From: Candidatus Omnitrophota bacterium
GTDB taxonomy: Bacteria; Omnitrophota; Gorgyraeia; Pluralincolimonadales; Pluralincolimonadaceae
DNA: 10,731 bases
NCBI GenBank assembly: GCA_028706795.1
Contig: JAQTVK010000018.1
Span: 1 to 10,731, forward strand
Reading direction: 5' to 3'
In this document: one piece after another, positions 5,629 to 10,731 of the stretch
Numbering within the stretch: the stretch's first letter is position 1
Layout of the letters: every line of letters begins with the position of its first letter
Notes under the pieces: model-generated
Seen by the model: only the letters and a program-made list of their open reading frames with translations
Databases searched by the model: none
Told to the model about the DNA's origin: nothing
Position numbers and translations under genes: made by a program

Positions 5629-6945
5629 ATGAAAAACTACGATATATGTATTATCGGCGCAGGGCCCGGCGGCACGGCCGCAGCTCTCGAAGCCTCATCG
5701 CTCGGCGCAAAGGCGGCGCTCATCGAAAAAGATGAGATAGGCGGCGTATGCCTGAACAGGGGCTGCATCCCGACCAAGGCCCGTTTAAAGTCAGCCTTCC
5801 TTTACGACGAATCCAGTCGTTCTGCTGAATTCGGTTTGGCGTCAAAAGGTTTTGACTTCAGCCTTGCCTCCATATGCCGGAGTTCCGGCGATATAGTAAG
5901 ACGCCTTAAAGACCAGCTTGGCCAATCGCTCAAGGCCCGGAAGATAGATATAATAAAAGGCGAAGCCGTCTTTTTGGACAAAGGGACCGTCGAGGCCGGC
6001 GGCGAGAAGATAAGCGCGCGCTCGTTCGTGGTCGCGGCCGGTTCTTCGCCTAAGCCGCTCGGGCAGGTAACGTCCGATAAAAAAAGGATATTCTATTCCG
6101 AGGAGATCCTCGGCCTCGATAAGATGCCTGTGGATATCACGATAATCGGCGGCGGCGCTATCGGCTGCGAATTTGCGTCTTTCTTCATGGCCATGGGGTC
6201 GAAGGTTACCCTTATAGAGATGATGGAGAGGATATTGCCGAGGGAAGACAAGGACCTCTCAAACAGGCTCGAAGGCATCTTCAAGAAAGAAGGCATCGAG
6301 GTGATAACCGGCGCTTCTTCTCCGGACATAGGGAAGATCGCTTCTGAAGTCATATTGATCTCGGTCGGCCGTTCGCCCAACATTGGCGGTATGGGATTGG
6401 AAAAAGCCGGGATAGAAGTAAAGGACGGCCGTATTATCGTAGACAAATATTTAAGGACATCGGTACATGATATTTTAGCAGTCGGCGATTGCATCGGCAG
6501 ATATAATCTCGCCCATGCAGCCTCGGCCGAGGGTAAGGCCGCCGCGCGTAACGCCCTCGGTAAAGAGGCGCCGATGGATTATGGGATAATGCCTGTTTGC
6601 GTCTATTCGTTCCCTGAGGCCGCGAGCGTGGGCCTGAACTCCGATGAAGCAAGTAATAAAGGATATGAAGCGGTAACAGGCCGCGCTTTCTTCGCAGCAT
6701 CGGGAAGGGCGCTTGCCCAGAGGGAACCGGAGGGTTTTGTGAAACTGACGGCCGACAAAAAGACCGGAAAGATACTCGGGGCGCAGATATTGGGTTATAA
6801 CGCGTCGGAACTGATAGGCATAATAAGCGTCGCCATGAAGGGCGGATTGATCTTAAAAGATCTGGCCGATGTGGTCCAGCCGCATCCCGCCTTCTCCGAA
6901 GCGGTCCAGGAAGCCGCTGCTATAATGTTGAGGAACCTGAAATGA
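5629..6945 (+). CDS. lpdA: Dihydrolipoyl dehydrogenase (E3), compact form
   Basis: This 438-residue FAD flavoprotein reoxidises protein-bound dihydrolipoate and passes electrons to NAD. The FAD dinucleotide fold is IIGAGPGGTAA (8-18). The redox disulfide is Cys41-Cys46 in GGVCLNRGCIPTK. A second nucleotide fold, IIGGGAIGCE (172-181), binds NAD. AVGDCIG (284-290) closes the FAD site, and the dimer-interface catalytic pair His419-Glu424 lies in QPHPAFSE. There is no extra C-terminal cysteine pair, so mercuric reductase is unlikely. The protein is about 20-30 residues shorter than usual. Residues 229-240 replace a region that has about 18 more residues in E. coli Lpd, so a surface hairpin of the NAD domain is missing. 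The ATG has only a weak ribosome-binding sequence. The gene overlaps lipA and lies 862 bases before a lipoyl protein, which supports a lipoamide substrate over glutathione. Confidence 0.9.
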   Translation: MKNYDICIIGAGPGGTAAALEASSLGAKAALIEKDEIGGVCLNRGCIPTKARLKSAFLYDESSRSAEFGLASKGFDFSLASICRSSGDIVRRLKDQLGQSLKARKIDIIKGEAVFLDKGTVEAGGEKISARSFVVAAGSSPKPLGQVTSDKKRIFYSEEILGLDKMPVDITIIGGGAIGCEFASFFMAMGSKVTLIEMMERILPREDKDLSNRLEGIFKKEGIEVITGASSPDIGKIASEVILISVGRSPNIGGMGLEKAGIEVKDGRIIVDKYLRTSVHDILAVGDCIGRYNLAHAASAEGKAAARNALGKEAPMDYGIMPVCVYSFPEAASVGLNSDEASNKGYEAVTGRAFFAASGRALAQREPEGFVKLTADKKTGKILGAQILGYNASELIGIISVAMKGGLILKDLADVVQPHPAFSEAVQEAAAIMLRNLK

Positions 6946-7781
6946 TAGCCAAGCCCCGCTGGCTGAGGAGGGATATCGTCTCCTCGGCGAAGATAGAGGA
7001 GACCAGGAGATTCCTCAGGGATTCTTCGGTCAATACCGTCTGCGAAAGCGCCAAATGCCCCAACTTATGCGAATGTTTCGGCAGGGGCACGGCGACTTTT
7101 ATTATACTCGGCGATACCTGTACTAGGGGCTGCAGGTTCTGTGCGGTGGAAGAAGGCATCCCGCAGTCGCCTGACCCGGAAGAGCCCTCTAAGGTCTATG
7201 AGGCGGCGAAAAAATTAAAACTTAATTATATAGTCATCACATCGGTCACGAGGGATGACCTTCCTGACGGCGGAGCCGCGCATTATGCCGCTACGGCCGG
7301 ATACCTGCGCGAGAGATTGGGCGGCGTAAAGATCGAGGTCCTCGTCCCGGACTTCAAGGGGAGGGCCGAATCTATCGATAAAGTATGCGGAGCGGGGATA
7401 AATGTCTTCGCGCATAACCTCGATACGGTCAAAAGGCTCCATAAAGCCGTCAAGCCGAAAAGCGATTACCATCTTTCGCTCACCGTGTTGGGGAAAGCCA
7501 GGGATATATCGCGCGGCGGCGTGCCTACAAAGAGCGGCCTTATGCTAGGCCTCGGCGAGACAGAGGACGAAGTAGTCTCGGCCATGAAGGACCTGAGATG
7601 GGCGGGATGTGATATTATAACCCTCGGGCAATACCTGAAACCGTCCCCGGGCAAGACAGAGGAACGCGAATTTATATCGCCAAAAATGTTTGAAAAATAC
7701 GGGGAAATAGCGTATAATTTAGGCTTTACAAGGGTGAGCTCAGGACCATTCGTCAGGAGTTCCTATCATTCAACCTGTTAA
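6942..7781 (+). CDS. lipA: Lipoyl synthase (radical SAM)
   Basis: This 279-residue enzyme inserts two sulfur atoms into octanoyl groups already attached to lipoyl-carrier lysines. The auxiliary cluster that is sacrificed as sulfur donor is held by Cys34, Cys39 and Cys45 (CESAKCPNLCEC), plus a serine of the C-terminal RSSY motif (272-275). The radical SAM cluster uses Cys60, Cys64 and Cys67 (CTRGCRFC). Other family landmarks are TSVTRDDLPDGGA (100-112), FAHNLDTV and LGQYLKPSPG. The ATG overlaps the stop of the E3 gene as ATGA, so the two are translationally coupled. The protein ends HSTC; the final Cys279 is unusual but the role is unknown. No octanoyltransferase (LipB) or lipoate ligase gene is visible in the window, so the octanoylated substrate must be made by genes elsewhere. 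Confidence 0.96.
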   Translation: MIAKPRWLRRDIVSSAKIEETRRFLRDSSVNTVCESAKCPNLCECFGRGTATFIILGDTCTRGCRFCAVEEGIPQSPDPEEPSKVYEAAKKLKLNYIVITSVTRDDLPDGGAAHYAATAGYLRERLGGVKIEVLVPDFKGRAESIDKVCGAGINVFAHNLDTVKRLHKAVKPKSDYHLSLTVLGKARDISRGGVPTKSGLMLGLGETEDEVVSAMKDLRWAGCDIITLGQYLKPSPGKTEEREFISPKMFEKYGEIAYNLGFTRVSSGPFVRSSYHSTC

Positions 7782-7795
7782 GTCAATTTTGGGTT

Positions 7796-7805
7796 AAGGA
7801 GGAGG
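7796..7805 (+). promoter_or_regulatory. Very strong ribosome-binding site of the lipoyl-carrier gene
   Basis: AAGGAGGAGG lies just before the ATG at 7808 and follows a 14-nt stretch after the lipA stop. It is the best ribosome-binding sequence in the metabolic block. It suggests the small carrier is made in larger amount than its neighbours lpdA and lipA, which have weak signals. Confidence 0.8.
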
Positions 7806-7807
7806 AT

Positions 7808-8068
7808 ATGGCAAAAGTTATATTGCCTGAAGTCGGAGAAGGGGCTCGGGAAGCCACCATATCTTACTGGCATTTCGAGGAAGGCGACAGGGTGGAGGAA
7901 GGCGAAGATCTTGTGGAGATCGCCACGGACAAATCCACTATCAACGTACCGTCTCCGTGCTCCGGAGTATTGACTGAAGTCTATTTTGAAGAAGGCGATA
8001 TAGTCGAGGTCGGAGAAGTCCTCGCCAATATCGAAGAGGAAGAAGCGCTTTTTGAAGAGGAGGAATAA
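7808..8068 (+). CDS. Free-standing lipoyl-domain carrier protein
   Basis: This 86-residue protein is a complete lipoyl domain of the E2 (2-oxoacid dehydrogenase) type. It begins AKVILPEVGEGAREATISYW. The modification hairpin is IATDKST with Lys42 as the lipoylation site, and SGVLTEVYFEEGDIVEVGEVL forms the second half of the barrel. The DKS sequence marks lipoylation and not biotinylation (which uses MKM). In E2 enzymes this domain is fused to a peripheral-subunit-binding and acyltransferase domain; here it stops after an acidic tail, IEEEEALFEEEE. I count 26 acidic and 4 basic residues, so it is extremely acidic. It is not GcvH, which is longer and has a different surround. The genes for LipA and an E3 precede it. 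A role as substrate for LipA and E3 is well supported, but the enzyme it serves is not visible. No frameshifted E2 remnant follows: the next gene starts 10 bases on. Confidence 0.9.
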   Translation: MAKVILPEVGEGAREATISYWHFEEGDRVEEGEDLVEIATDKSTINVPSPCSGVLTEVYFEEGDIVEVGEVLANIEEEEALFEEEE

Positions 8069-8078
8069 GTTAAACTAG

Positions 8079-9263
8079 ATGCATGAAGCGAACAGACTTA
8101 AAAGGTTGCCGCTTTATCTTTTCACTATCCTTGATGAGCTGAAGGAGAAGGCCAAGTCCCAGGGCATGGAGGTCATAGACCTCGGCATGGGCAGTCCGGA
8201 CCTTCCGCCGGCCAAGCATATAGTGGATGAATTATGCGAGCAGACCAAATATGTCGTTAACCACCGCTATTCCAGGCCTACCGGAGACGTGGAGAAGGCC
8301 TTCAAGAAGGCGATAGCCGATTGGTATAAGAAAAAGTTTAACGTCGACCTCGACCCGAGGACGGAAGTCCTGCCGCTTATAGGGTCTAAGGAAGGCATCG
8401 CGAACTTATGTCTCACGTTCCTCAACAACGAGGATATAGCCATAGTGCCGAGCCCGGGATATACCGTGCATTTTAACGGCCCGATCATGGCCGGCGGCAT
8501 ATTATACAGCATGCCGATAAGCAAGGAGAACGGGTATAAGCCTGACTTAAAGAGCCTTGGGCGCGAGATCACCAGGATGGCTAAGATACTTTTCCTGAGC
8601 TACCCGCACAATCCCACGACAGCGGTCGCCGACCTGGCTTACCTTGAAAGCGTCGTAGATTGGGCGAAGGACAAGGATATAATAATAGCTTACGACAACG
8701 CCTATTCGGACTTTGTTTTTGAGGGGCCGCCCGCCCCGAGCATCCTGCAGGTAAAAGGGGCTAAAGATAAGTGCGTGGAGTTCCACACGCTTTCGAAATC
8801 ATATAACATGGCCGGATGGAGGATAGGTACTGTCGTCGGCAACGCCAACATCATCCGTTCGTTGGAAAAGACGAAGAGCTACATAGATTTCGGGCTTTTC
8901 CGGCCGATACAGTACGCCGCCATCAAGGCGTTGACCGGCCCGCAGGACTGCGTCAAGGAACTTGTCGCGACGTATAAGAAGAGAAGGGATGTATTTGTCG
9001 ACGGGCTTAACAAGGCCGGTTGGGAGATCGACAAGCCGCAGGGGACCTTTTATGTCTGGGCCCACATCCCTCCCAAGTACAACGCGCTCACATCTATGGA
9101 GTTTTCCGCGCTTCTGGTCGAGGAAGCGGGCGTCGTATCTTCCCCGGGGACGGGCTTCGGAGAATTCGGAGAAGGTTTCGTTAGGTTCGCCCTTGTGGAA
9201 CCCGAAGATAAACTTAAGATAGCCGTCGACAGGATAAAGAAACTCCTGGAGAAGAAAGACTAA
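8079..9263 (+). CDS. alaC: PLP aminotransferase, AlaC / LL-diaminopimelate aminotransferase-like
   Basis: This 394-residue cytosolic fold-type I enzyme starts RLKRLPLYLFTILDELK, a typical start of the AlaC/DapL branch. Family landmarks are IDLGMGSPDLPP (33-44), IGSKEG (101-106) and YPHNPT (175-180, Asn178). Asp206 is in AYDNAYSD. TLSKSYNMAGWRIG has Lys240 for PLP and Arg248. Arg369 in FVRFAL binds the substrate carboxylate. From memory the C-terminal half resembles E. coli AlaC closely (VEFHTLSKSYNMAGWRIG, YKKRRDVFVDGLNKAGW), so alanine:2-oxoglutarate transamination is the first choice. LL-diaminopimelate aminotransferase is possible, because that activity is known in relatives. An in-frame TAG directly precedes the ATG, so the start cannot be earlier. 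No close ribosome-binding site is present (GAGGAGG is about 15 bases away), which suggests coupling to the lipoyl gene. A strong hairpin follows. Confidence 0.85.
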   Translation: MHEANRLKRLPLYLFTILDELKEKAKSQGMEVIDLGMGSPDLPPAKHIVDELCEQTKYVVNHRYSRPTGDVEKAFKKAIADWYKKKFNVDLDPRTEVLPLIGSKEGIANLCLTFLNNEDIAIVPSPGYTVHFNGPIMAGGILYSMPISKENGYKPDLKSLGREITRMAKILFLSYPHNPTTAVADLAYLESVVDWAKDKDIIIAYDNAYSDFVFEGPPAPSILQVKGAKDKCVEFHTLSKSYNMAGWRIGTVVGNANIIRSLEKTKSYIDFGLFRPIQYAAIKALTGPQDCVKELVATYKKRRDVFVDGLNKAGWEIDKPQGTFYVWAHIPPKYNALTSMEFSALLVEEAGVVSSPGTGFGEFGEGFVRFALVEPEDKLKIAVDRIKKLLEKKD

Positions 9264-9287
9264 GCGCATTCTTTAAGTCGGCATACG

Positions 9288-9323
9288 ATACGCCCGCCAG
9301 GATAACGGCGGGCGTATTTCATT
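9288..9323 (+). terminator. Intrinsic terminator-like hairpin after the metabolic block
   Basis: ATACGCCCGCC (9288-9298) and GGCGGGCGTAT (9307-9317) are perfect 11-bp inverted repeats around an 8-base loop. They are followed by TTTCATT. It is the strongest hairpin seen in the window, and it lies in the only gap above 40 nt between genes (9264-9335). It most likely ends the transcript of the aminotransferase block. The next gene's GGAGG begins one base after the T-rich run, so a regulatory role for the downstream gene cannot be excluded. Confidence 0.7.
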
Positions 9324-9335
9324 GGAGGCGCTATA

Positions 9336-10460
9336 GTGGCGAAAAAAAGGGTCCTGTTGCTTTATATCTCAGTCAACTCCGGCCACCAGAAGGCGGCGCT
9401 GGCCATCGAGAAGGCGCTGCGGCTTTTGACTCCCGAAGCGGAGGTCCTTGCCGTAAACTCCTTCAATTATACGAACCCTCTCGTAGAGAAAGTCATAAAC
9501 AGGACCTACCTGGGAGTCATAAAGAACAAGCCGGAAGTCTGGGAATACCTCTACGACAACCCGAAGGTCTTCCGGAACCTGGAGAGATTGCGCGACTTCA
9601 TACATAAATTCAATTCCGGGAAGCTGAAAATCCTCCTTGATGAATTCAAGCCGGACGTCATTGCCTGCACCCAGGCGTTCCCTTGCGGGATGATCGCGGA
9701 TTATAAGACATCTTTCGGGCTGGATGTGCCCCTTATCGGCGTGCTCACCGACTGCTACCCGCATTCCTACTGGTTTTTCGATTCGGTCGATCATTATATC
9801 GTCAACTCCGAGGTGGCTACAAAAAGACTGGTCGAACACGGCATCCCGAGGGAAAAGATAAAGGATTACGGCATTCCGATAGACCCGAAATTCACCGAGA
9901 AGGTCGATGGGGAGGGCATAGGGAAGAAAATCGGGCTTGATCCGGGATTACCGACGGTTTTGATAATGGGCGGCAACCAGGGGCTCGGCCCGCTCGCGGA
10001 ACTCGTGAACGAGCTGAACAGGATCTCGCGTCCCCTCCAGCTGATCGTCGTGGCCGGAAGCAATAAGCGGCTATTTGACTGGTTGGAGAGGAGGAAACGG
10101 TCTCTAAGGTTCAAGGCCGTTGTCTACGGCTATACTACCGAAGTATGCGAGCTGATGTCGGTCTCGACGCTAATAGTGACTAAACCGGGCGGACTTACGA
10201 TATCCGAAGCCCTTTCAAAGGACTTGCCGATCATAATCCTGAACCCGATACCGGGACAGGAGGCCAAGAATACCGAGTATCTGACAAGCGAGGGCGCCGC
10301 CGTAAAGGCGGACAGCGCCGCGGACGCGGCCTTGCTTACGGATATGCTCCTCGGGAACAATTCGAAGCTCGAACATATGCGCGGAAACGTCCGGCGGATA
10401 GCGAAACCGCAGTCATCAACCGATATAGCGAGGCTGATACTCGAATGTGCGAATTCCTGA
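9336..10460 (+). CDS. Glycosyltransferase of the MGDG synthase / diacylglycerol glucosyltransferase family (GT28, GT-B fold)
   Basis: This 374-residue GT-B enzyme likely adds a sugar from a nucleotide-sugar to diacylglycerol or another lipid at the inner face of the cytoplasmic membrane. The N-terminal lobe starts with a hydrophobic strand followed by SVNSGHQKAALAIEKAL (12-28), with the SGH loop typical of MGDG synthase and MurG-like enzymes. LTDCYPHSYW (137-146) matches the TDxxxHxxW acceptor-side motif of UgtP and plant MGDG synthases. The C-terminal lobe shows MGGNQGLGP (211-219), then KPGGLTISEAL (283-293) and PGQEAKN (307-312), which bind the nucleotide-sugar. There is no signal peptide or clear membrane span. 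The start is GTG with GGAGG (9324-9328) seven bases upstream. It lies downstream of a terminator-like hairpin and overlaps the following acyltransferase gene by 16 nt. The sugar and the acceptor cannot be decided from sequence. Confidence 0.82.
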   Translation: MAKKRVLLLYISVNSGHQKAALAIEKALRLLTPEAEVLAVNSFNYTNPLVEKVINRTYLGVIKNKPEVWEYLYDNPKVFRNLERLRDFIHKFNSGKLKILLDEFKPDVIACTQAFPCGMIADYKTSFGLDVPLIGVLTDCYPHSYWFFDSVDHYIVNSEVATKRLVEHGIPREKIKDYGIPIDPKFTEKVDGEGIGKKIGLDPGLPTVLIMGGNQGLGPLAELVNELNRISRPLQLIVVAGSNKRLFDWLERRKRSLRFKAVVYGYTTEVCELMSVSTLIVTKPGGLTISEALSKDLPIIILNPIPGQEAKNTEYLTSEGAAVKADSAADAALLTDMLLGNNSKLEHMRGNVRRIAKPQSSTDIARLILECANS

Positions 10461-10731
10461 TATACAGGTTTGGGCAATTCCTGGCGATGGCCCTGCCGCT
10501 TAAGGCCGGGTACGCCGTCGCGTCCTTTGCTGCCAAGCTGCAGTATGCTTTCTCGCGGAAAGACCGCCTTATAGTATACGGCAACCTGCGCGCCATATTC
10601 CCTGATGAGGACGAGAAGGAGATCGCGCGGCTCGCGAAGGAAGTTTTCGTGAATTTCGCAAAATACCTGGCGGATTTTTTCCGGTTCGAGAAGGTCGATA
10701 AGAAATTCCTCGCCGAGAAGGTCAAGGTCAC
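10445..10731 (+). CDS. Lipid A-type (LpxL/HtrB) lysophospholipid acyltransferase, N-terminal part
   Basis: An open frame starts with ATG at 10445 and runs past the window edge without a stop, giving 95 complete residues. It begins MCEFLIYRFGQFLAMALPLK, a short hydrophobic N-terminal anchor. It continues with RLIVYGNLRAIFPDEDEKEI and VFVNFAKYLADFFRF, the characteristic start of the LpxL/HtrB family, which adds a secondary acyl chain to lipid A or a related glycolipid. The HX4D catalytic motif would lie beyond the window, so activity cannot be judged. The start overlaps the end of the glycosyltransferase gene by 16 nt in another frame, which indicates an operon. A phosphatidylinositol mannoside-type acyltransferase from the same family is the main alternative. 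Confidence 0.8.
   Translation, partial: MCEFLIYRFGQFLAMALPLKAGYAVASFAAKLQYAFSRKDRLIVYGNLRAIFPDEDEKEIARLAKEVFVNFAKYLADFFRFEKVDKKFLAEKVKV

Noticed and set aside
4896..5630. Long open frame on the - strand (244 residues) opposite isocitrate dehydrogenase, and another of 188 residues at 4850-5416
   Set aside because: They lie fully opposite a clear enzyme gene with complete catalytic motifs. Their translations show no recognisable domain, and long antisense frames are expected in a G/C-ending codon style.
5629..6945. Reading the flavoprotein as mercuric or glutathione reductase
   Set aside because: There is no N-terminal metal-binding domain and no C-terminal cysteine pair, and the HPxxSE ending together with the adjoining lipA and lipoyl genes favours E3.
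7808..8068. Reading the lipoyl protein as a frameshifted or truncated E2 enzyme
   Set aside because: The next gene starts 10 bases later and no acyltransferase or subunit-binding sequence is seen in any frame. The strong ribosome-binding site and clean acidic end fit an intact small protein.
10336..10731. Open frame on the - strand running off the window end
   Set aside because: It is antisense to the glycosyltransferase end and to a recognisable LpxL-type acyltransferase. Its Ser/Arg-rich translation looks like a shadow frame.
1..10731. Search by eye for tRNA genes, CRISPR-type direct repeats, insertion sequences or transfer marks
   Set aside because: The window is almost fully occupied by coding sequence, gaps are short, and codon style is even throughout. 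Nothing of these kinds was seen.

Overview
This is a bacterial chromosome window of roughly 50% GC. Every supportable gene lies on the + strand and the packing is very tight. The 5' third is the end of the conserved spc/alpha ribosomal gene run: infA (3' end), rpmJ, rpsM, rpsK, rpsD, rpoA, rplQ. Both L36 and S4 keep their zinc-binding cysteines. rpoA has both the N-terminal and the C-terminal domain, so this is a bacterium and not an archaeon. The 3' edge starts a lipid A-type acyltransferase, which suggests a diderm cell. ATA (Ile) and AGG (Arg) codons are frequent, and L17 and S11 carry lysine-rich extensions. Together these fit an uncultured lineage of the Omnitrophota or a related group, but that placement is a low-confidence guess from impression, not from a search.

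Region 1 (1-3314) is the translation and transcription block, with gene spacings of 1 to 23 nt. Region 2 (3350-9263) is a metabolic block on the same strand: an aspartate/prephenate-type aminotransferase, an isocitrate dehydrogenase, a compact dihydrolipoyl dehydrogenase, lipoyl synthase LipA (overlapping the previous gene by ATGA), a free-standing 86-residue lipoyl-domain protein, and an AlaC-type aminotransferase. No recognisable strong terminator separates regions 1 and 2; there is only a 6-bp hairpin without a U-tract. Region 2 ends at a strong 11-bp hairpin followed by a short T-rich run (9288-9323). Region 3 (9336-end) is an envelope-lipid pair: a GT28/MGDG-synthase-like glycosyltransferase and an overlapping LpxL/HtrB-type acyltransferase cut by the window edge.

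The genes of region 2 can be read as a small module. IDH produces 2-oxoglutarate, the two aminotransferases interconvert 2-oxoglutarate/glutamate with oxaloacetate and pyruvate, and LipA, the lipoyl protein and the E3 enzyme make, carry and reoxidise lipoate. No E1 component, no E2 acyltransferase domain, no glycine-cleavage protein and no lipoate ligase are present, so the partner enzyme of the lone lipoyl carrier is not visible here. That free-standing, extremely acidic lipoyl carrier beside its own synthase and reductase is the most interesting item in the window. The rest is largely ordinary. No RNA genes, mobile elements, CRISPR arrays or antisense genes could be supported.
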